A DNA stretch of 64,000 nt from Xanthomonas hyacinthi (lineage in GTDB: Bacteria; Pseudomonadota; Gammaproteobacteria; Xanthomonadales; Xanthomonadaceae): contig NZ_CP043476.1 in the NCBI RefSeq assembly GCF_009769165.1, forward strand, positions 2,859,001 through 2,923,000. Reading direction: 5' to 3'. How positions within the stretch are numbered: position 1 is the first letter of the stretch; each line of letters opens with the position of its first letter. Position numbers and translations under genes: made by a program. This document shows, piece after piece, positions 9,550-18,243 of the stretch. Under the pieces are notes generated by a model. It did no database searches, was not told where the DNA came from, and was given only the letters and a program-made list of their open reading frames with translations.

Positions 9550-9662
9550 CGCTGTCTCTCCCGAAGCGAAGGTGGTGCGGGTTGAGTGGCATGCGGCGTA
9601 GGCCGGGATCGGCGCCACGCGCATGCCACAGGACGGTGGGGCGGTGCAGTGATACGGGTTTC

Positions 9663-9676
9663 TGCAATCGATTGCA
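9663..9676. promoter_or_regulatory. Palindromic operator, probable SuxR site (suxA side)
   Basis: TGCAATCGATTGCA is a perfect 14-base palindrome with a central CG, the form usual for LacI-family operators. It lies about 115 bases before the suxA start in the suxA-suxC divergent space. SuxR binding is inferred from the adjacent LacI-type gene. Confidence 0.65.
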
Positions 9677-9765
9677 ATTTGCAGTGCAGCATGACTGGGC
9701 GGAAGCCGAACCCGTGGTCTAAATCTGCACTTGGATCAGTGAAGACATGGTGCATTGCAGCGTTA

Positions 9766-9779
9766 CAAACGATTGCATA
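9766..9779. promoter_or_regulatory. Second, degenerate operator, probable SuxR site (suxC side)
   Basis: CAAACGATTGCATA repeats the right half (CGATTGCA) of the palindrome at 9663-9676 and is imperfect on the left. It lies about 70 bases before suxC. Two sites of this kind would let one repressor control both directions. Confidence 0.45.
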
Positions 9780-9845
9780 AACTGCATCATCCGCGCCGCC
9801 GCCGTGGCGCGCCGTCTGCGGCGCTCTTGGCTTCCTGTCAGGCTG

Positions 9846-11192
9846 ATGTCCATGCGCTTCGATCGCCCCTTGCTTCCGCTCTCGCGCGTGTTGGCGCTCA
9901 ACGCCGGTTTTTTCGGCGTGCAATACAGCTTCGGCCTGCAGCAGAGCAACATGAGTCCGATCTACAACTACCTGGGCGCCGATCACGCCAGCCTGCCGTA
10001 CCTGTGGCTGGCCGGACCGATCACCGGGCTGGTGCTGCAGCCGATCATCGGCGTGCTGAGCGATCGCACGGTCACCCGCTGGGGCCGGCGCATGCCATAC
10101 ATCGTGGTCGGCGCACTGCTGTGCAGCCTGTGCCTGCTGCTGATGCCCTTCAGCGTGGCGCTGTGGATGGCGGTGAGCCTGCTGTGGATGCTGGACGCCG
10201 CCAACAACATCGCGATGGAGCCGTATCGCGCCCTGGTCAGCGACGTGCTGGCGCCGCGCCAGCGGCCGCTGGGCTACCTCACCCAGAGCGCCTTCACCGG
10301 CCTGGGCCAGACCCTGGCCTACGTGACCCCGCCGCTGCTGGTGTGGTTCGGCATGAACCAGGACGCGGCCAATGCGCACCGCATCCCCTACGTCACCATC
10401 GCCGCGTTCGCGATCGGCGCGGGATTCTCCGCGGCCTCGATCCTGCTCACCGCGCGCAGCGTGCGCGAGCCGGTGCTGCCGCCGCTGGAACTGGAGCGCT
10501 TGCGTGGCGCGCCGGCCGGGCCGTTGGCCACGCTGCGCGAGATCGCCGATGCGGTGCGGCAGATGCCGCCGACGATGAAGCAGATGGCGCCGGTGATGCT
10601 GTTCCAGTGGTATGCGATGTTCTGCTACTGGCAGTACATCGTGCTGTCGCTGTCGACCACGCTGTTCGGCACCACCGAGCCGGATTCGCACGGCTTCCGC
10701 GAAGCCGGGCTGGTCAACGGCCAGATCGGCGGTTTCTACAACTTCGTCGCCTTCATCGCCGCGTTCGCGATGGTGCCGGTGGCGCGCCGGGTCGGCCCCA
10801 AGGCCACGCACGCGGCGTGCCTGCTGGCCGCCGGCATCGGCATGTGCCTGCTGCCGGCGATCCACGACCGCTGGCTGCTGCTGTTGCCGATGCTCGGCAT
10901 CGGCCTGGCCTGGGCGAGCATGATGGGCAATCCGTACCTGATGCTGGCCGACAGCATCCCGCCCGAGCGCACCGGCGTGTACATGGGCCTGTTCAACCTG
11001 TTCATCGTGCTGCCGATGCTGATCCAGATCGTGACCCTGCCGCTGTACTTCGCGTCATTGCTGCACGGCGACCCGCGCAACGTGATCCGCCTGGCCGGCG
11101 TGCTGATGCTGATGGCGGCGGGGGCGATGCTGTTGGTCAAAGGCCGGGAATCGGGAATAGGGAATGGGGAATCGAAGAAGGGAAGTCGATAA
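9846..11192 (+). CDS. suxC: MFS sugar transporter, probable sucrose importer
   Basis: A major facilitator superfamily protein of about 448 residues with some 12 predicted membrane helices and the loop-2 motif [17 protein letters not shown], as in the glycoside-pentoside-hexuronide/sucrose-type symporters. It would carry sucrose across the inner membrane after SuxA brings it through the outer membrane. The ATG at 9852 fits the weak CAGG site slightly better than 9846; either removes an implausible 33-residue polar extension. The last residues ([15 protein letters not shown]) are encoded by the dispersed GGGAAT repeat, so the natural C-terminus has been replaced or extended by it. Transcribed divergently from suxA and convergently with suxR. 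Confidence 0.87.
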   Translation: MSMRFDRPLLPLSRVLALNAGFFGVQYSFGLQQSNMSPIYNYLGADHASLPYLWLAGPITGLVLQPIIGVLSDRTVTRWGRRMPYIVVGALLCSLCLLLMPFSVALWMAVSLLWMLDAANNIAMEPYRALVSDVLAPRQRPLGYLTQSAFTGLGQTLAYVTPPLLVWFGMNQDAANAHRIPYVTIAAFAIGAGFSAASILLTARSVREPVLPPLELERLRGAPAGPLATLREIADAVRQMPPTMKQMAPVMLFQWYAMFCYWQYIVLSLSTTLFGTTEPDSHGFREAGLVNGQIGGFYNFVAFIAAFAMVPVARRVGPKATHAACLLAAGIGMCLLPAIHDRWLLLLPMLGIGLAWASMMGNPYLMLADSIPPERTGVYMGLFNLFIVLPMLIQIVTLPLYFASLLHGDPRNVIRLAGVLMLMAAGAMLLVKGRESGIGNGESKKGSR

Positions 11193-11252
11193 GGCTTCAG
11201 TTCGCGCCGCCGCGTTTTTCCGATTCCCTACTCCCGATTCCCCATTCCCGGC
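11144..11252. repeat. Inverted pair of dispersed GGGAAT repeat (suxC-suxR)
   Basis: The left arm at about 11144-11178 is built of GGGAATCGGGAATAGGGAAT units; the right arm at about 11219-11252 is its inverse (ATTCCCTACTCCCGATTCC). The pair can form a long stem at the convergent suxC/suxR ends and may act as a two-way terminator. The left arm overlaps the suxC 3' end. Confidence 0.75.
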
Positions 11253-11255
11253 TTT

Positions 11256-12290
11256 TCACGCCGAATCGCGCACCACCAGACTCACCGCCAGCTCCACCGA
11301 GTGCAGCGGCGCCCCGGCGATCAGGCCGAGCACGCCATCCACCAGCAGCGTGGCTGCCTGCGCCAGGTCCTGGCGCACCGTGGTCAGCGGCGGCTGGCTG
11401 TAGGCGGCCAGCAGCGGGATGTCGTCGAAGCCCACCAGCGCGATGTCCTGCGGCACGCGGTGGCCGGCTTCGGTCAGCGCGCGGATCGCACCCAGCGCGA
11501 TCACGTCGGAGGCGGCGAACACCGCATCCGGCGGATCGGCTTTCTTCAGCATCGCCCGCGTCAGCCGATAGGCGTCCTCGCTGAGGAAGTGGCTGCGCGC
11601 GTGCAGCCGCGGATCGAACTCCAGGCCGTGGCGCTCGAGCATGCGCCGATAGCCGGTGAAGCGCGGCGCCACCTCCGGCAGCTGCTCGTCGCCGAGGAAG
11701 GCGATGCGGCGGCGGCCGATCTCGATCAGGTGCGCGGTGGCCAGTTCGCCGCCGCGCAGGTTGTCGCTGCCGATGCTGGCGTAGGCCTGGCCGTCGATGC
11801 GGCTGCCCCACACCACCATCGGCAGGCCGCCGCGCGCGGCGGCGTCCAGTGCGGCGTGCTCGGAACTCTGCCCGAGCATGATCACGCCGTCGGCGCGGCT
11901 GCCGCGCGCCAGGTCCTCGACCCAGTGGTCCTGGTGCCGGTCCAGCTTGGACAGCAGCATGCTGTAGCCGCGCGCGGTCAGCGCGTCGGCGAGCAGCGCC
12001 AGCATGGTCATCATGAACGGGTCCGACAGCGGCTGTTCGTGCGCGTGCATCAGCGGCACCGCGACGCAGACGATGTTGGAGCGCCGCGAGCGCAGGCTGC
12101 GCGCGACCGGATCGACGCGGTAGCCGGACTCGCTGGCCAGCTGCTTGATGTAGGCGCGGGTGCGTTCGGCGACCACCGGGCTGTCGGCCAGCGCACGCGA
12201 GACGGTGGACTCGGACACGCCGGCCATGCGCGCGATATCGGCCATCTGCAGGCGCGCGCCTGGCGCGCTGCGGTCGGGTTTGTCGGGCAT
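11256..12290 (-). CDS. suxR: LacI-family transcriptional repressor of the sucrose locus
   Basis: A 344-residue LacI/GalR regulator. The helix-turn-helix ADIARMAGVSESTVSRAL sits at about residues 17-34 and is followed by the hinge region and a periplasmic-binding-protein-like effector domain (VGFDDIPLLAAYSQPPLTTV near the end). It is expected to bind the palindromes between suxA and suxC and to be released by sucrose or a derivative; that is inference from position. The start at 12290 gives the normal spacing between N-terminus and HTH; the 57-residue upstream extension is Arg/Cys-rich noise. Confidence 0.88.
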   Translation of the reverse strand: MPDKPDRSAPGARLQMADIARMAGVSESTVSRALADSPVVAERTRAYIKQLASESGYRVDPVARSLRSRRSNIVCVAVPLMHAHEQPLSDPFMMTMLALLADALTARGYSMLLSKLDRHQDHWVEDLARGSRADGVIMLGQSSEHAALDAAARGGLPMVVWGSRIDGQAYASIGSDNLRGGELATAHLIEIGRRRIAFLGDEQLPEVAPRFTGYRRMLERHGLEFDPRLHARSHFLSEDAYRLTRAMLKKADPPDAVFAASDVIALGAIRALTEAGHRVPQDIALVGFDDIPLLAAYSQPPLTTVRQDLAQAATLLVDGVLGLIAGAPLHSVELAVSLVVRDSA

Positions 12291-12399
12291 GCGGGATCCG
12301 TGGCGGCGCGTGGAACGGAACCGGCAGTGTATGCCAGCCCAGGCGATGGCAGCGTCCACGCACTGCCGTGCAGGCGCGCCGCATCGCGCGCCGCTTCGG

Positions 12400-13140
12400 C
12401 TACCCCATGTGCAGGCCGCCGTTGACCGCGTAGTCGGCGCCGGTGACGTAGGCCGCTTCATCGGAGCTCAGCCAGCCGCACAGCGCGGCCACTTCCTCGG
12501 GCTTGCCGAGCCGGCGCAGCGGCACCGCGGTCGCCAGGCGGTCGAGCACGTCCGGCGGGAAACTGCTGATCGCGGCGCTGGCGATGTAGCCGGGCGAGAC
12601 GGTGTTGACGGTGACCCCGCGCGCGGCCACTTCCTGCGCCAGCGCGCGGCTGAAGCCCTGCATCGCCGCCTTGGCGGTGGCGTAGTTGATCTGCCCGATC
12701 TGGCCCTTCTGCGCGCTGACCGCGCCGATGTTGACGATGCGTCCCCAGCCGCGCGCGGTCATGCCGTCCACCACCTGCTTGGTGATGTTGAACAGCGAGT
12801 CGAGGTTGCTGGCGATCACCGCCTGCCAGTCCTGGCGGCTCATCTGCCGGAACAGCGTGTCGCGGCTGCCGCCGGCGTTGTTGACCAGCACGTCGATCTC
12901 GCCGACTTCGGCCTTGACCTTGGCGAACGCGGCGACGGTGGAATCCCAGTCGGTGGCATTGCCTTCGGAAGCGACGAAGTCGAAACCCAGCTCGCGCTGC
13001 TCGCGCAGCCACGCCGACTTGCGCGGCGAATTGGGGCCGCAGCCGGCGACCACGGTATGCCCGTTGCGGGCCAGCTTCTGGCAGATCGCGGTACCGATGC
13101 TGCCCATGCCGCTGGTGACGTAGGCGATTCTTAGGGTCAT
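12400..13140 (-). CDS. phbB: Acetoacetyl-CoA reductase-like short-chain dehydrogenase
   Basis: A 246-residue SDR protein that aligns along its length with PhaB/PhbB, the NADPH-dependent acetoacetyl-CoA reductase of polyhydroxybutyrate synthesis. The cofactor motif is TSGMGSIG (residues 9-16), NNAGG is at 87-91, and YATAK places Tyr153 and Lys157. At the position of the usual catalytic Ser, 13 residues before the Tyr, this protein has Ala140 (NIGAVSAQKG instead of NISSVNGQKG); Ser142 lies two residues on. The family ending VNGGLHMG is kept. No polymerase or thiolase gene is adjacent, so it may be a diverged paralogue. It is preceded by GGAGTT and transcribed alone. Confidence 0.75.
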   Translation of the reverse strand: MTLRIAYVTSGMGSIGTAICQKLARNGHTVVAGCGPNSPRKSAWLREQRELGFDFVASEGNATDWDSTVAAFAKVKAEVGEIDVLVNNAGGSRDTLFRQMSRQDWQAVIASNLDSLFNITKQVVDGMTARGWGRIVNIGAVSAQKGQIGQINYATAKAAMQGFSRALAQEVAARGVTVNTVSPGYIASAAISSFPPDVLDRLATAVPLRRLGKPEEVAALCGWLSSDEAAYVTGADYAVNGGLHMG

Positions 13141-13159
13141 GGAAGAACTCCTTCGGAGT

Positions 13160-13248
13160 TGGGATTCGGGAATAGGGATTCGGGATTGGACAAGCGGAGC
13201 GGGCCTGGGCTGTTACGAATCCCGAATCCCGAATTTCCAATCCCGGGC
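13160..13248. repeat. Inverted pair of dispersed ATTCGGGA repeat (phbB-citM)
   Basis: GGGATTCGGGAATAGGGATT at 13161-13180 is mirrored by AATCCCGAATCCCGAATTTC from 13219. It is the same family as at 11144-11252. It lies between the citM stop codon and the phbB promoter region. Confidence 0.7.
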
Positions 13249-13253
13249 GGCGG

Positions 13254-14579
13254 TCAACTCGCCAGCGGAAAGAGGCCGAACAACAATCCGCCGCCCATCA
13301 ATAGCAACGACACCAGCACCGCCCACTTCAACGTGAAGCGCTGGTGGTCGGCGAAATCGACCTTGGCCAGGCCGACCAGCAGGTAGGTCGATGGCACCAG
13401 CGGGCTGAGCAGGTGCACCGGCTGTCCGGCCAGCGAGGCGCGGGCCATTTCCACCGGGGTGATGCCGTAGTGGCTGGCGGCCTCGGACAGGATCGGCAGC
13501 ACGCCGAAATAGAACGCGTCGTTGGACATGAAGAAGGTGAACGGCATGCTGGCGATCGCGGTGATCGCCGCCAGGTGCGGACCCCAGGCATCGGGAATCA
13601 CCGCCAGGAAGCTGCGCGACATCGCTTCGACCATGCCGGTGTTGGAGAGGATGCCGGTGAATACGCCGGCGGCGAAGATCAGCGACACCACCGACAGCAC
13701 GTTGCCGGCATGGTTGACCAGGCGCCGGCGCTGCTCGGCCAGGTCCGGATAGTTGATCAGCAGCGCCAGCGCGAAGCCGATCATGAACAGCACCGGCATC
13801 GGCAGCACGTCGATCACCAGCGCCGCCATCAGCGCCAGGGTCAACGCCAGGTTCACCCACAGCAGTTTCGGCCGCTTGGTGTCTTCGGCGTCTTCCACGG
13901 TCGGCAATGCGTCGCCATCGTCGGCCAGGCTGCTGTCCAGCCAGGCGTTGCCGGGCAGCGTGGCGACGCCGAGGCGGCGCCGCTCGCGCATGCCCAGGTA
14001 CCAGGCCAGGGCCAGGATGCCGGCGATCGCCAGCGCCATCGCCGGTACCAGCGGTACGAACACCACGGTCGGATCCAGGTGCAGCGCGGTGGCCGCGCGC
14101 GCGGTCGGCCCGCCCCACGGGCTCAGGTTCATCACCCCGCCGGCGAGGATGGTCACGCAGGTCAGGTTCAGCGCGTTCATGCCGATGCGCCGGTACAGCG
14201 GCAGCATCGCCGACACGGTGATCATGTAGGTGGTGGAGCCGTCGCCGTCGAGCGAGATCAGCAGCGCCAGCACCGCGGTGCCGACCACGATCTTCATCGG
14301 GTCGCCCTTGACCAGGCGCAGGATGCGCCGCACCAGCGGATCGAACAGGCCGGCATCGATCATCACCCCGAAGTACAGGATCGCGAACATCAGCATCACC
14401 CCGGTGGGCGCGATCTTCTTGATCCCTTCCAGCATCATCTCGTTGATGCCGGTGCCGAAGCCGCCGGCCAGCGCGAACCCGATCGGCACGATGATCAGCG
14501 CGACCAGCGGCGACAGCCGCTTGCTCATGATCAGGTACATGAAGGTGATGACCATTCCGAAACCGAGCGCGGTCAGCAT
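13254..14579 (-). CDS. citM: CitMHS-family citrate-metal:proton symporter
   Basis: A 441-residue inner-membrane protein with about 12 hydrophobic segments, of the CitMHS family that imports citrate complexed with Mg2+ or related ions. Family landmarks include FGVMIDAGLFDPLV, SLDGDGSTTYMI, GGVMNLSPWGGPTARAA and FFMSNDAFYFGVLPI. A central hydrophilic loop (about 205-235) is acidic. A GAGGAA site stands just before the start. It follows the porin gene on the same strand (140-base gap holding a repeat) and lies near a TctDE-like system, so a tricarboxylate substrate is likely. Confidence 0.9.
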   Translation of the reverse strand: MLTALGFGMVITFMYLIMSKRLSPLVALIIVPIGFALAGGFGTGINEMMLEGIKKIAPTGVMLMFAILYFGVMIDAGLFDPLVRRILRLVKGDPMKIVVGTAVLALLISLDGDGSTTYMITVSAMLPLYRRIGMNALNLTCVTILAGGVMNLSPWGGPTARAATALHLDPTVVFVPLVPAMALAIAGILALAWYLGMRERRRLGVATLPGNAWLDSSLADDGDALPTVEDAEDTKRPKLLWVNLALTLALMAALVIDVLPMPVLFMIGFALALLINYPDLAEQRRRLVNHAGNVLSVVSLIFAAGVFTGILSNTGMVEAMSRSFLAVIPDAWGPHLAAITAIASMPFTFFMSNDAFYFGVLPILSEAASHYGITPVEMARASLAGQPVHLLSPLVPSTYLLVGLAKVDFADHQRFTLKWAVLVSLLLMGGGLLFGLFPLAS

Positions 14580-14672
14580 GGGAGTTCCTCAGGGTGGTAC
14601 GTGGAAAAAATCGAACCCGACAGCAGGACAGGGCAGCCGTAGACCGCAAGCCGACAACGCATCAAATCGCGT

Positions 14673-14718
14673 AATCCCGCTTTTGCGATTCCCGAATCCC
14701 GATTCCCGAATCCCGGCT
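14673..14718. repeat. Single arm of dispersed AATCCCGAATCCCG repeat
   Basis: Runs of ATTCCCGAATCCC immediately follow the porin stop codon (minus strand), between porin and citM. No matching inverse arm is seen nearby. Confidence 0.65.
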
Positions 14719-14719
14719 T

Positions 14720-15919
14720 TCAAAAGTCGTACTGGAAGCGGCCGGTGATCGCGCGGGTGTGGTCGAGGGTGGTGCCGGTCAGGTGGTCGCGGTTGCGGCT
14801 GTCGATCAGGTTCAGCATCAAGCGCAGGTTCGGCTTGAGGTACCAGTTGCCGGCCAGCGTCCACGACGCGGTGGAGGCGTCGAGGAAATCCGCTTGCCCG
14901 TCCAGGTGCTGCGTGCCCCACATGCGGTCGTAGCGCAGCGCCAGTTCGAACGCGCCGCGCGGGGTGTTGACCTGCTTGATGCGGGTGAAGCGCCCGCTCT
15001 TGCTGTCGTAGCGGCGCGATTCACCGGTCGCGAACCAGCTGACGAAGCCGTACGCGGACAGCACCTGCGCACGCTGCGCGCCGTCGTCGAACAGGCCGCC
15101 GCTGAACTCGCCCTGCCACGATAGCGGGCCGCGCACCTGCGCGTATTCCAGCGACCACTTGTCCACGTCGGTATCGCGGCCGTCGGCGAAGCGCGCCAGG
15201 GTGATGCGGCTGTCGTCGGACAGATGCCCGGCCGGGCGCGGGCGGATGCTCAAGGCCGGCGCGCCGTTGGCGCCGGGATGGTCGTAGCGCTCGTGCGCCA
15301 GCGACAGGCCCAGGTGCAGCACGTCGCCATCGCGCGCGCCCGGCGCCCAGGTGCCGCGGCCGCCGAACGCATCGCCCTTGATGTTGGACACGTCGATGCT
15401 TTCCAGGCTGTAGACGCTGGCGGCCCAGGTGGTGTCCTTGCCGGCCGCCTGCCACGCCACCGCCTTGCGGTACAGCGGCGCCAGCGTGCTGGCCGCGCCG
15501 CTGCGCTCCAGGAACTGGCCGAAGTTGGAGCCGGTGCGGTCGTCCAGCGAGAAATACTGTTTGAACTGGCCGACGCCCAGCGTGCCGGCCTCGAAGGTGC
15601 GGGTCAGGTAGACGTCCTTGGCCTCGATGCCCTTGCCGTTGAACGCGTCCTGTAAGCCGGCGAAATCGCCTTCGACCTTGTAGCCGAAGCCGAAGAACTT
15701 GCCGGACACGTCGATCCACAGCCGGCGGATCTCGGTGTCGTCGGGATTGGGCGTGCCGCGGTGGTCGTTGTCGAACCGGGCGAAGTCCCAGTGCAGGCGG
15801 CCGCCGATCTCGGCGGTGACCGGGCCTGCGTCGTCGCCGTCGGCGGCGTGCGCCAGCGCGGGCAGGGACAGCAGGGCGCAGGCGCAGGCGCCGCACAGGC
15901 TCGATTTCTTCAGGTCCAC
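14720..15919 (-). CDS. Phosphate-selective porin O/P-family outer-membrane channel
   Basis: A 399-residue OprO/OprP-type porin with a signal peptide (MDLKKSSLCGACACALLSLP, cut near ALAHA-ADG) and a beta-barrel ending in FQYDF. Typical features are RLWIDVSGKFFGFGYKVEGDF near the N-terminus and LAGNWYLKPNLRLMLNLI near the end. The family includes polyphosphate, phosphate and other anion channels. Its place just before citM and opposite a TctD-like regulator suggests an anionic tricarboxylate as solute here rather than phosphate. A second, shorter member of the family lies at 28612-29781. Confidence 0.85.
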   Translation of the reverse strand: MDLKKSSLCGACACALLSLPALAHAADGDDAGPVTAEIGGRLHWDFARFDNDHRGTPNPDDTEIRRLWIDVSGKFFGFGYKVEGDFAGLQDAFNGKGIEAKDVYLTRTFEAGTLGVGQFKQYFSLDDRTGSNFGQFLERSGAASTLAPLYRKAVAWQAAGKDTTWAASVYSLESIDVSNIKGDAFGGRGTWAPGARDGDVLHLGLSLAHERYDHPGANGAPALSIRPRPAGHLSDDSRITLARFADGRDTDVDKWSLEYAQVRGPLSWQGEFSGGLFDDGAQRAQVLSAYGFVSWFATGESRRYDSKSGRFTRIKQVNTPRGAFELALRYDRMWGTQHLDGQADFLDASTASWTLAGNWYLKPNLRLMLNLIDSRNRDHLTGTTLDHTRAITGRFQYDF

Positions 15920-16036
15920 GGCCCCTCCCAGGTGTGCGCAGCGTCGATGAGTCGGTAGCCCGCAGTGGAAGGCGCAGGCCAGCGTGGCGGCAGCCTAGTG
16001 CGGCGGAGCTGTCATCGACCTGTCGGTGGGGGAGGC

Positions 16037-16143
16037 GGGAATGGAGAATCGGGAATGGGGAATAGGAAGAGCGTTGCTCTCCGGATGCGCTAGGCTTCGG
16101 CAATTGCTCTTACCATTCCCGATTCTCCATTCCCGATTCCCGG
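16037..16143. repeat. Inverted pair of dispersed GGGAAT repeat before the tctD-like gene
   Basis: GGGAATGGAGAATCGGGAAT begins at 16038 and is mirrored by ATTCCCGATTCTCCATTCCC from 16115. The right arm ends only six bases before the response-regulator start, so this hairpin would lie in the mRNA leader and could influence translation. Confidence 0.7.
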
Positions 16144-16148
16144 CACCA

Positions 16149-16862
16149 ATGCGCCTTTTACTGGTCGAGGACAACGCCGATCTGGCCGATGCGATCGTGC
16201 GGCGCATGCGCCGCAGCGGGCATGCGGTGGACTGGCAGAGCGATGGGTTGGGCGCGGCCAGCGTGCTGCGCTACCAGAGCTTCGATCTGGTGGTGCTGGA
16301 CATCGGCCTGCCCGGGCTGGATGGCTTGCGTGTGCTGGCCGGCTTGCGCGCACGCGGCGACACCACGCCGGTGCTGATGCTGACCGCGCGCGACGGCATC
16401 GAGGACCGCGTGCAGGCGCTGGACGTGGGCGCGGACGATTACCTGGGCAAGCCGTTCGATTTCCGCGAGTTCGAGGCGCGCTGCCGGGTGCTGCTGCGGC
16501 GCAACCGCGGCAACGCCAGCGAGGTGCTGCAGTTGGGCGGTTTCGCCTTCGACAACGCCGCGCACACCGTCAGCCTGGACGGGGCGCCGATCGAGCTGCC
16601 CAATCGCGAATACCGCCTGCTGGAGATCCTGATCGGGCGGCTCGGCCAGGTGCTGGGCAAGGACGAGATCGGCAACGGCCTGTTCGGCTTCGACGACGAG
16701 GCCGGGCCGAACGCGATCGAGCTGTACGTCGGGCGCCTGCGCAAGAAACTGGCCGGCGCGCCGCTGCGCATCGTCACCGTGCGCGGGGTCGGCTACAAGC
16801 TGGAAGCGGCCGAGCCCGAAACGCCGGCGCCGGCGTCGCAGCAGACGGGCGGCGATGGCTGA
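16149..16862 (+). CDS. tctD: OmpR-family response regulator (TctD-like)
   Basis: A 237-residue response regulator with a receiver domain (acidic Glu7/Asp8, phospho-acceptor Asp51 in VVLDIGLPG, Lys101 in GKPF) and a C-terminal winged-helix DNA-binding domain (ELYVGRLRKKL...VRGVGYKL). It overlaps the kinase gene by eight bases. The start at 16149 begins right at MRLLLVEDN; longer readings run through the repeat hairpin. It probably controls the divergent porin-citM genes. Confidence 0.88.
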   Translation: MRLLLVEDNADLADAIVRRMRRSGHAVDWQSDGLGAASVLRYQSFDLVVLDIGLPGLDGLRVLAGLRARGDTTPVLMLTARDGIEDRVQALDVGADDYLGKPFDFREFEARCRVLLRRNRGNASEVLQLGGFAFDNAAHTVSLDGAPIELPNREYRLLEILIGRLGQVLGKDEIGNGLFGFDDEAGPNAIELYVGRLRKKLAGAPLRIVTVRGVGYKLEAAEPETPAPASQQTGGDG

Positions 16863-18243
16863 GGCCGCGCTACCGGCGCCGTCGATCCGGCGCACGCTGC
16901 TGCTGTACCTGGGCGCGCTGTCGCTGCTCGGCGCGGTGGCGCTGTTCTTCGCCGCGCGCGGCTACGGCCAGCGCGCGGCCAACCGTTCCTACGATCACCT
17001 GCTGGTGTCCTCGGCGCTGTCGATCGTCGATTCGGTGGCGCTGGCCGGCGGGCAGTGGCAGGTGGACCTGCCGTACGCGGCGCTGGACCTGCTGGCGATG
17101 GCGCCGGAAGACCGGGTGTTCTACCGCGTGTTCGATGTGCACGGGCGCACCATCACCGGCTATGGCGACCTGCCGAAGGCGCCGTCGCTGCCGCGCGCCA
17201 GCGCGCCGCCGCGGCTGTTCGATGCGCACTACAGCGGCGAGCGGGTGCGCTTTGCGGTGGTGGCGCGGCGGGTGTCCTCGGCGGCGGCGCAGGACGAGGT
17301 GTGGGTGCAGGTCGGGCAGACCCGGCGCGCGCGCGAAGCGCTGGCGCAGGATGTGGTGCTGCACGCGCTGGTCGCGATCGCGGTGCTGTCGCTGCTGGCG
17401 CTGGCGCTGGTGTGGCTGGGGGTGTATCGCGCGTTGCGCCCGCTGCAGCGGATCGAGCGCGACCTGTCGCGGCGCGAGCCGTCGGAGCTGAAGCCGCTGG
17501 CGGTGGCCGCGCCGCAGGAAATGCACCAGATGGTGGCGGCGTTGAACCGCTTCATGGCGCGCCTGGCCGGCAGCAACGAGACCTTGCGCGCGTTCATGGC
17601 CGAGGCCGCGCACCAGATGCGCACGCCGCTGGCCGCGTTGCGCGCGCAGGCGCAGCTGGCGCTGGACGACGACGATCCGCGCGAGATGCGCCGCAGCCTG
17701 GAGGCGATCGAGCGCAACGCCACGCACATGAGCCGGCTGCTCAACCAGTTGCTCAGCGATGCCAGCGTGATCCACCGCGCCAACCTGCAGCGCTACGCCA
17801 GCGTGGATCTGGCCGAAGTCGTGCATCAGGCGCTGCACGAGGCGCTGCCGCACTCGCACCCGCGTCCGCGCGTGCAGCTGGCCATCGCCAGCGCGCCGGC
17901 GCTGGTGCGCGGCGATGCGCTGCTGCTGCGCGAGGCGATCAAGAACCTGATCGACAACGCCTGCAAGTACGGCGGCGACGGCGCGCTGCAGGTGGCGCTG
18001 ACCTGCGCGGCGCGCGATTGCGTGGTGACCGTGGCCGACCACGGCCCCGGCATCGCCGCCGCCGATGCCGAGCGCGTGTTCGAGCGCTTCGCGCGCGGCG
18101 AGGGCGCGGCCGCCGGCGGCGCCGGACTCGGTCTGGCGATCGTCAAGCGCGTGGTCGACAGCCACGGCGGGCGCATCGATCTGTCCAACCGCGTCGGCGG
18201 TGGCCTGATCGCCAGCCTGCGCCTGCCCAGGTTGCATCCATGA
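16855..18243 (+). CDS. tctE: Sensor histidine kinase (TctE-like)
   Basis: A 462-residue membrane kinase: helix at about 13-34, periplasmic sensor region to about 165, second helix at about 168-190, HAMP-like linker, HisKA domain with phospho-acceptor His253 in EAAHQMRTPLAAL, and a HATPase domain (NLIDNACKYG, DHGPGI, GAGLGLAIV). The periplasmic part resembles the TctE sensor region of tricarboxylate-responsive kinases. Gene overlaps on both sides (eight bases with the regulator, ATGA with the next gene) show tight translational coupling. Confidence 0.88.
   Translation: MAEAALPAPSIRRTLLLYLGALSLLGAVALFFAARGYGQRAANRSYDHLLVSSALSIVDSVALAGGQWQVDLPYAALDLLAMAPEDRVFYRVFDVHGRTITGYGDLPKAPSLPRASAPPRLFDAHYSGERVRFAVVARRVSSAAAQDEVWVQVGQTRRAREALAQDVVLHALVAIAVLSLLALALVWLGVYRALRPLQRIERDLSRREPSELKPLAVAAPQEMHQMVAALNRFMARLAGSNETLRAFMAEAAHQMRTPLAALRAQAQLALDDDDPREMRRSLEAIERNATHMSRLLNQLLSDASVIHRANLQRYASVDLAEVVHQALHEALPHSHPRPRVQLAIASAPALVRGDALLLREAIKNLIDNACKYGGDGALQVALTCAARDCVVTVADHGPGIAAADAERVFERFARGEGAAAGGAGLGLAIVKRVVDSHGGRIDLSNRVGGGLIASLRLPRLHP

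Noticed and set aside
9550..9624. 25-residue extension of suxA
   Set aside because: It would bury the signal peptide; the ATG at 9549 has a ribosome-binding site.
11144..16143. CRISPR-like arrays
   Set aside because: The short GGGAAT units have no unique spacers and are arranged as inverted pairs, not as a repeat-spacer array; no cas gene is near.
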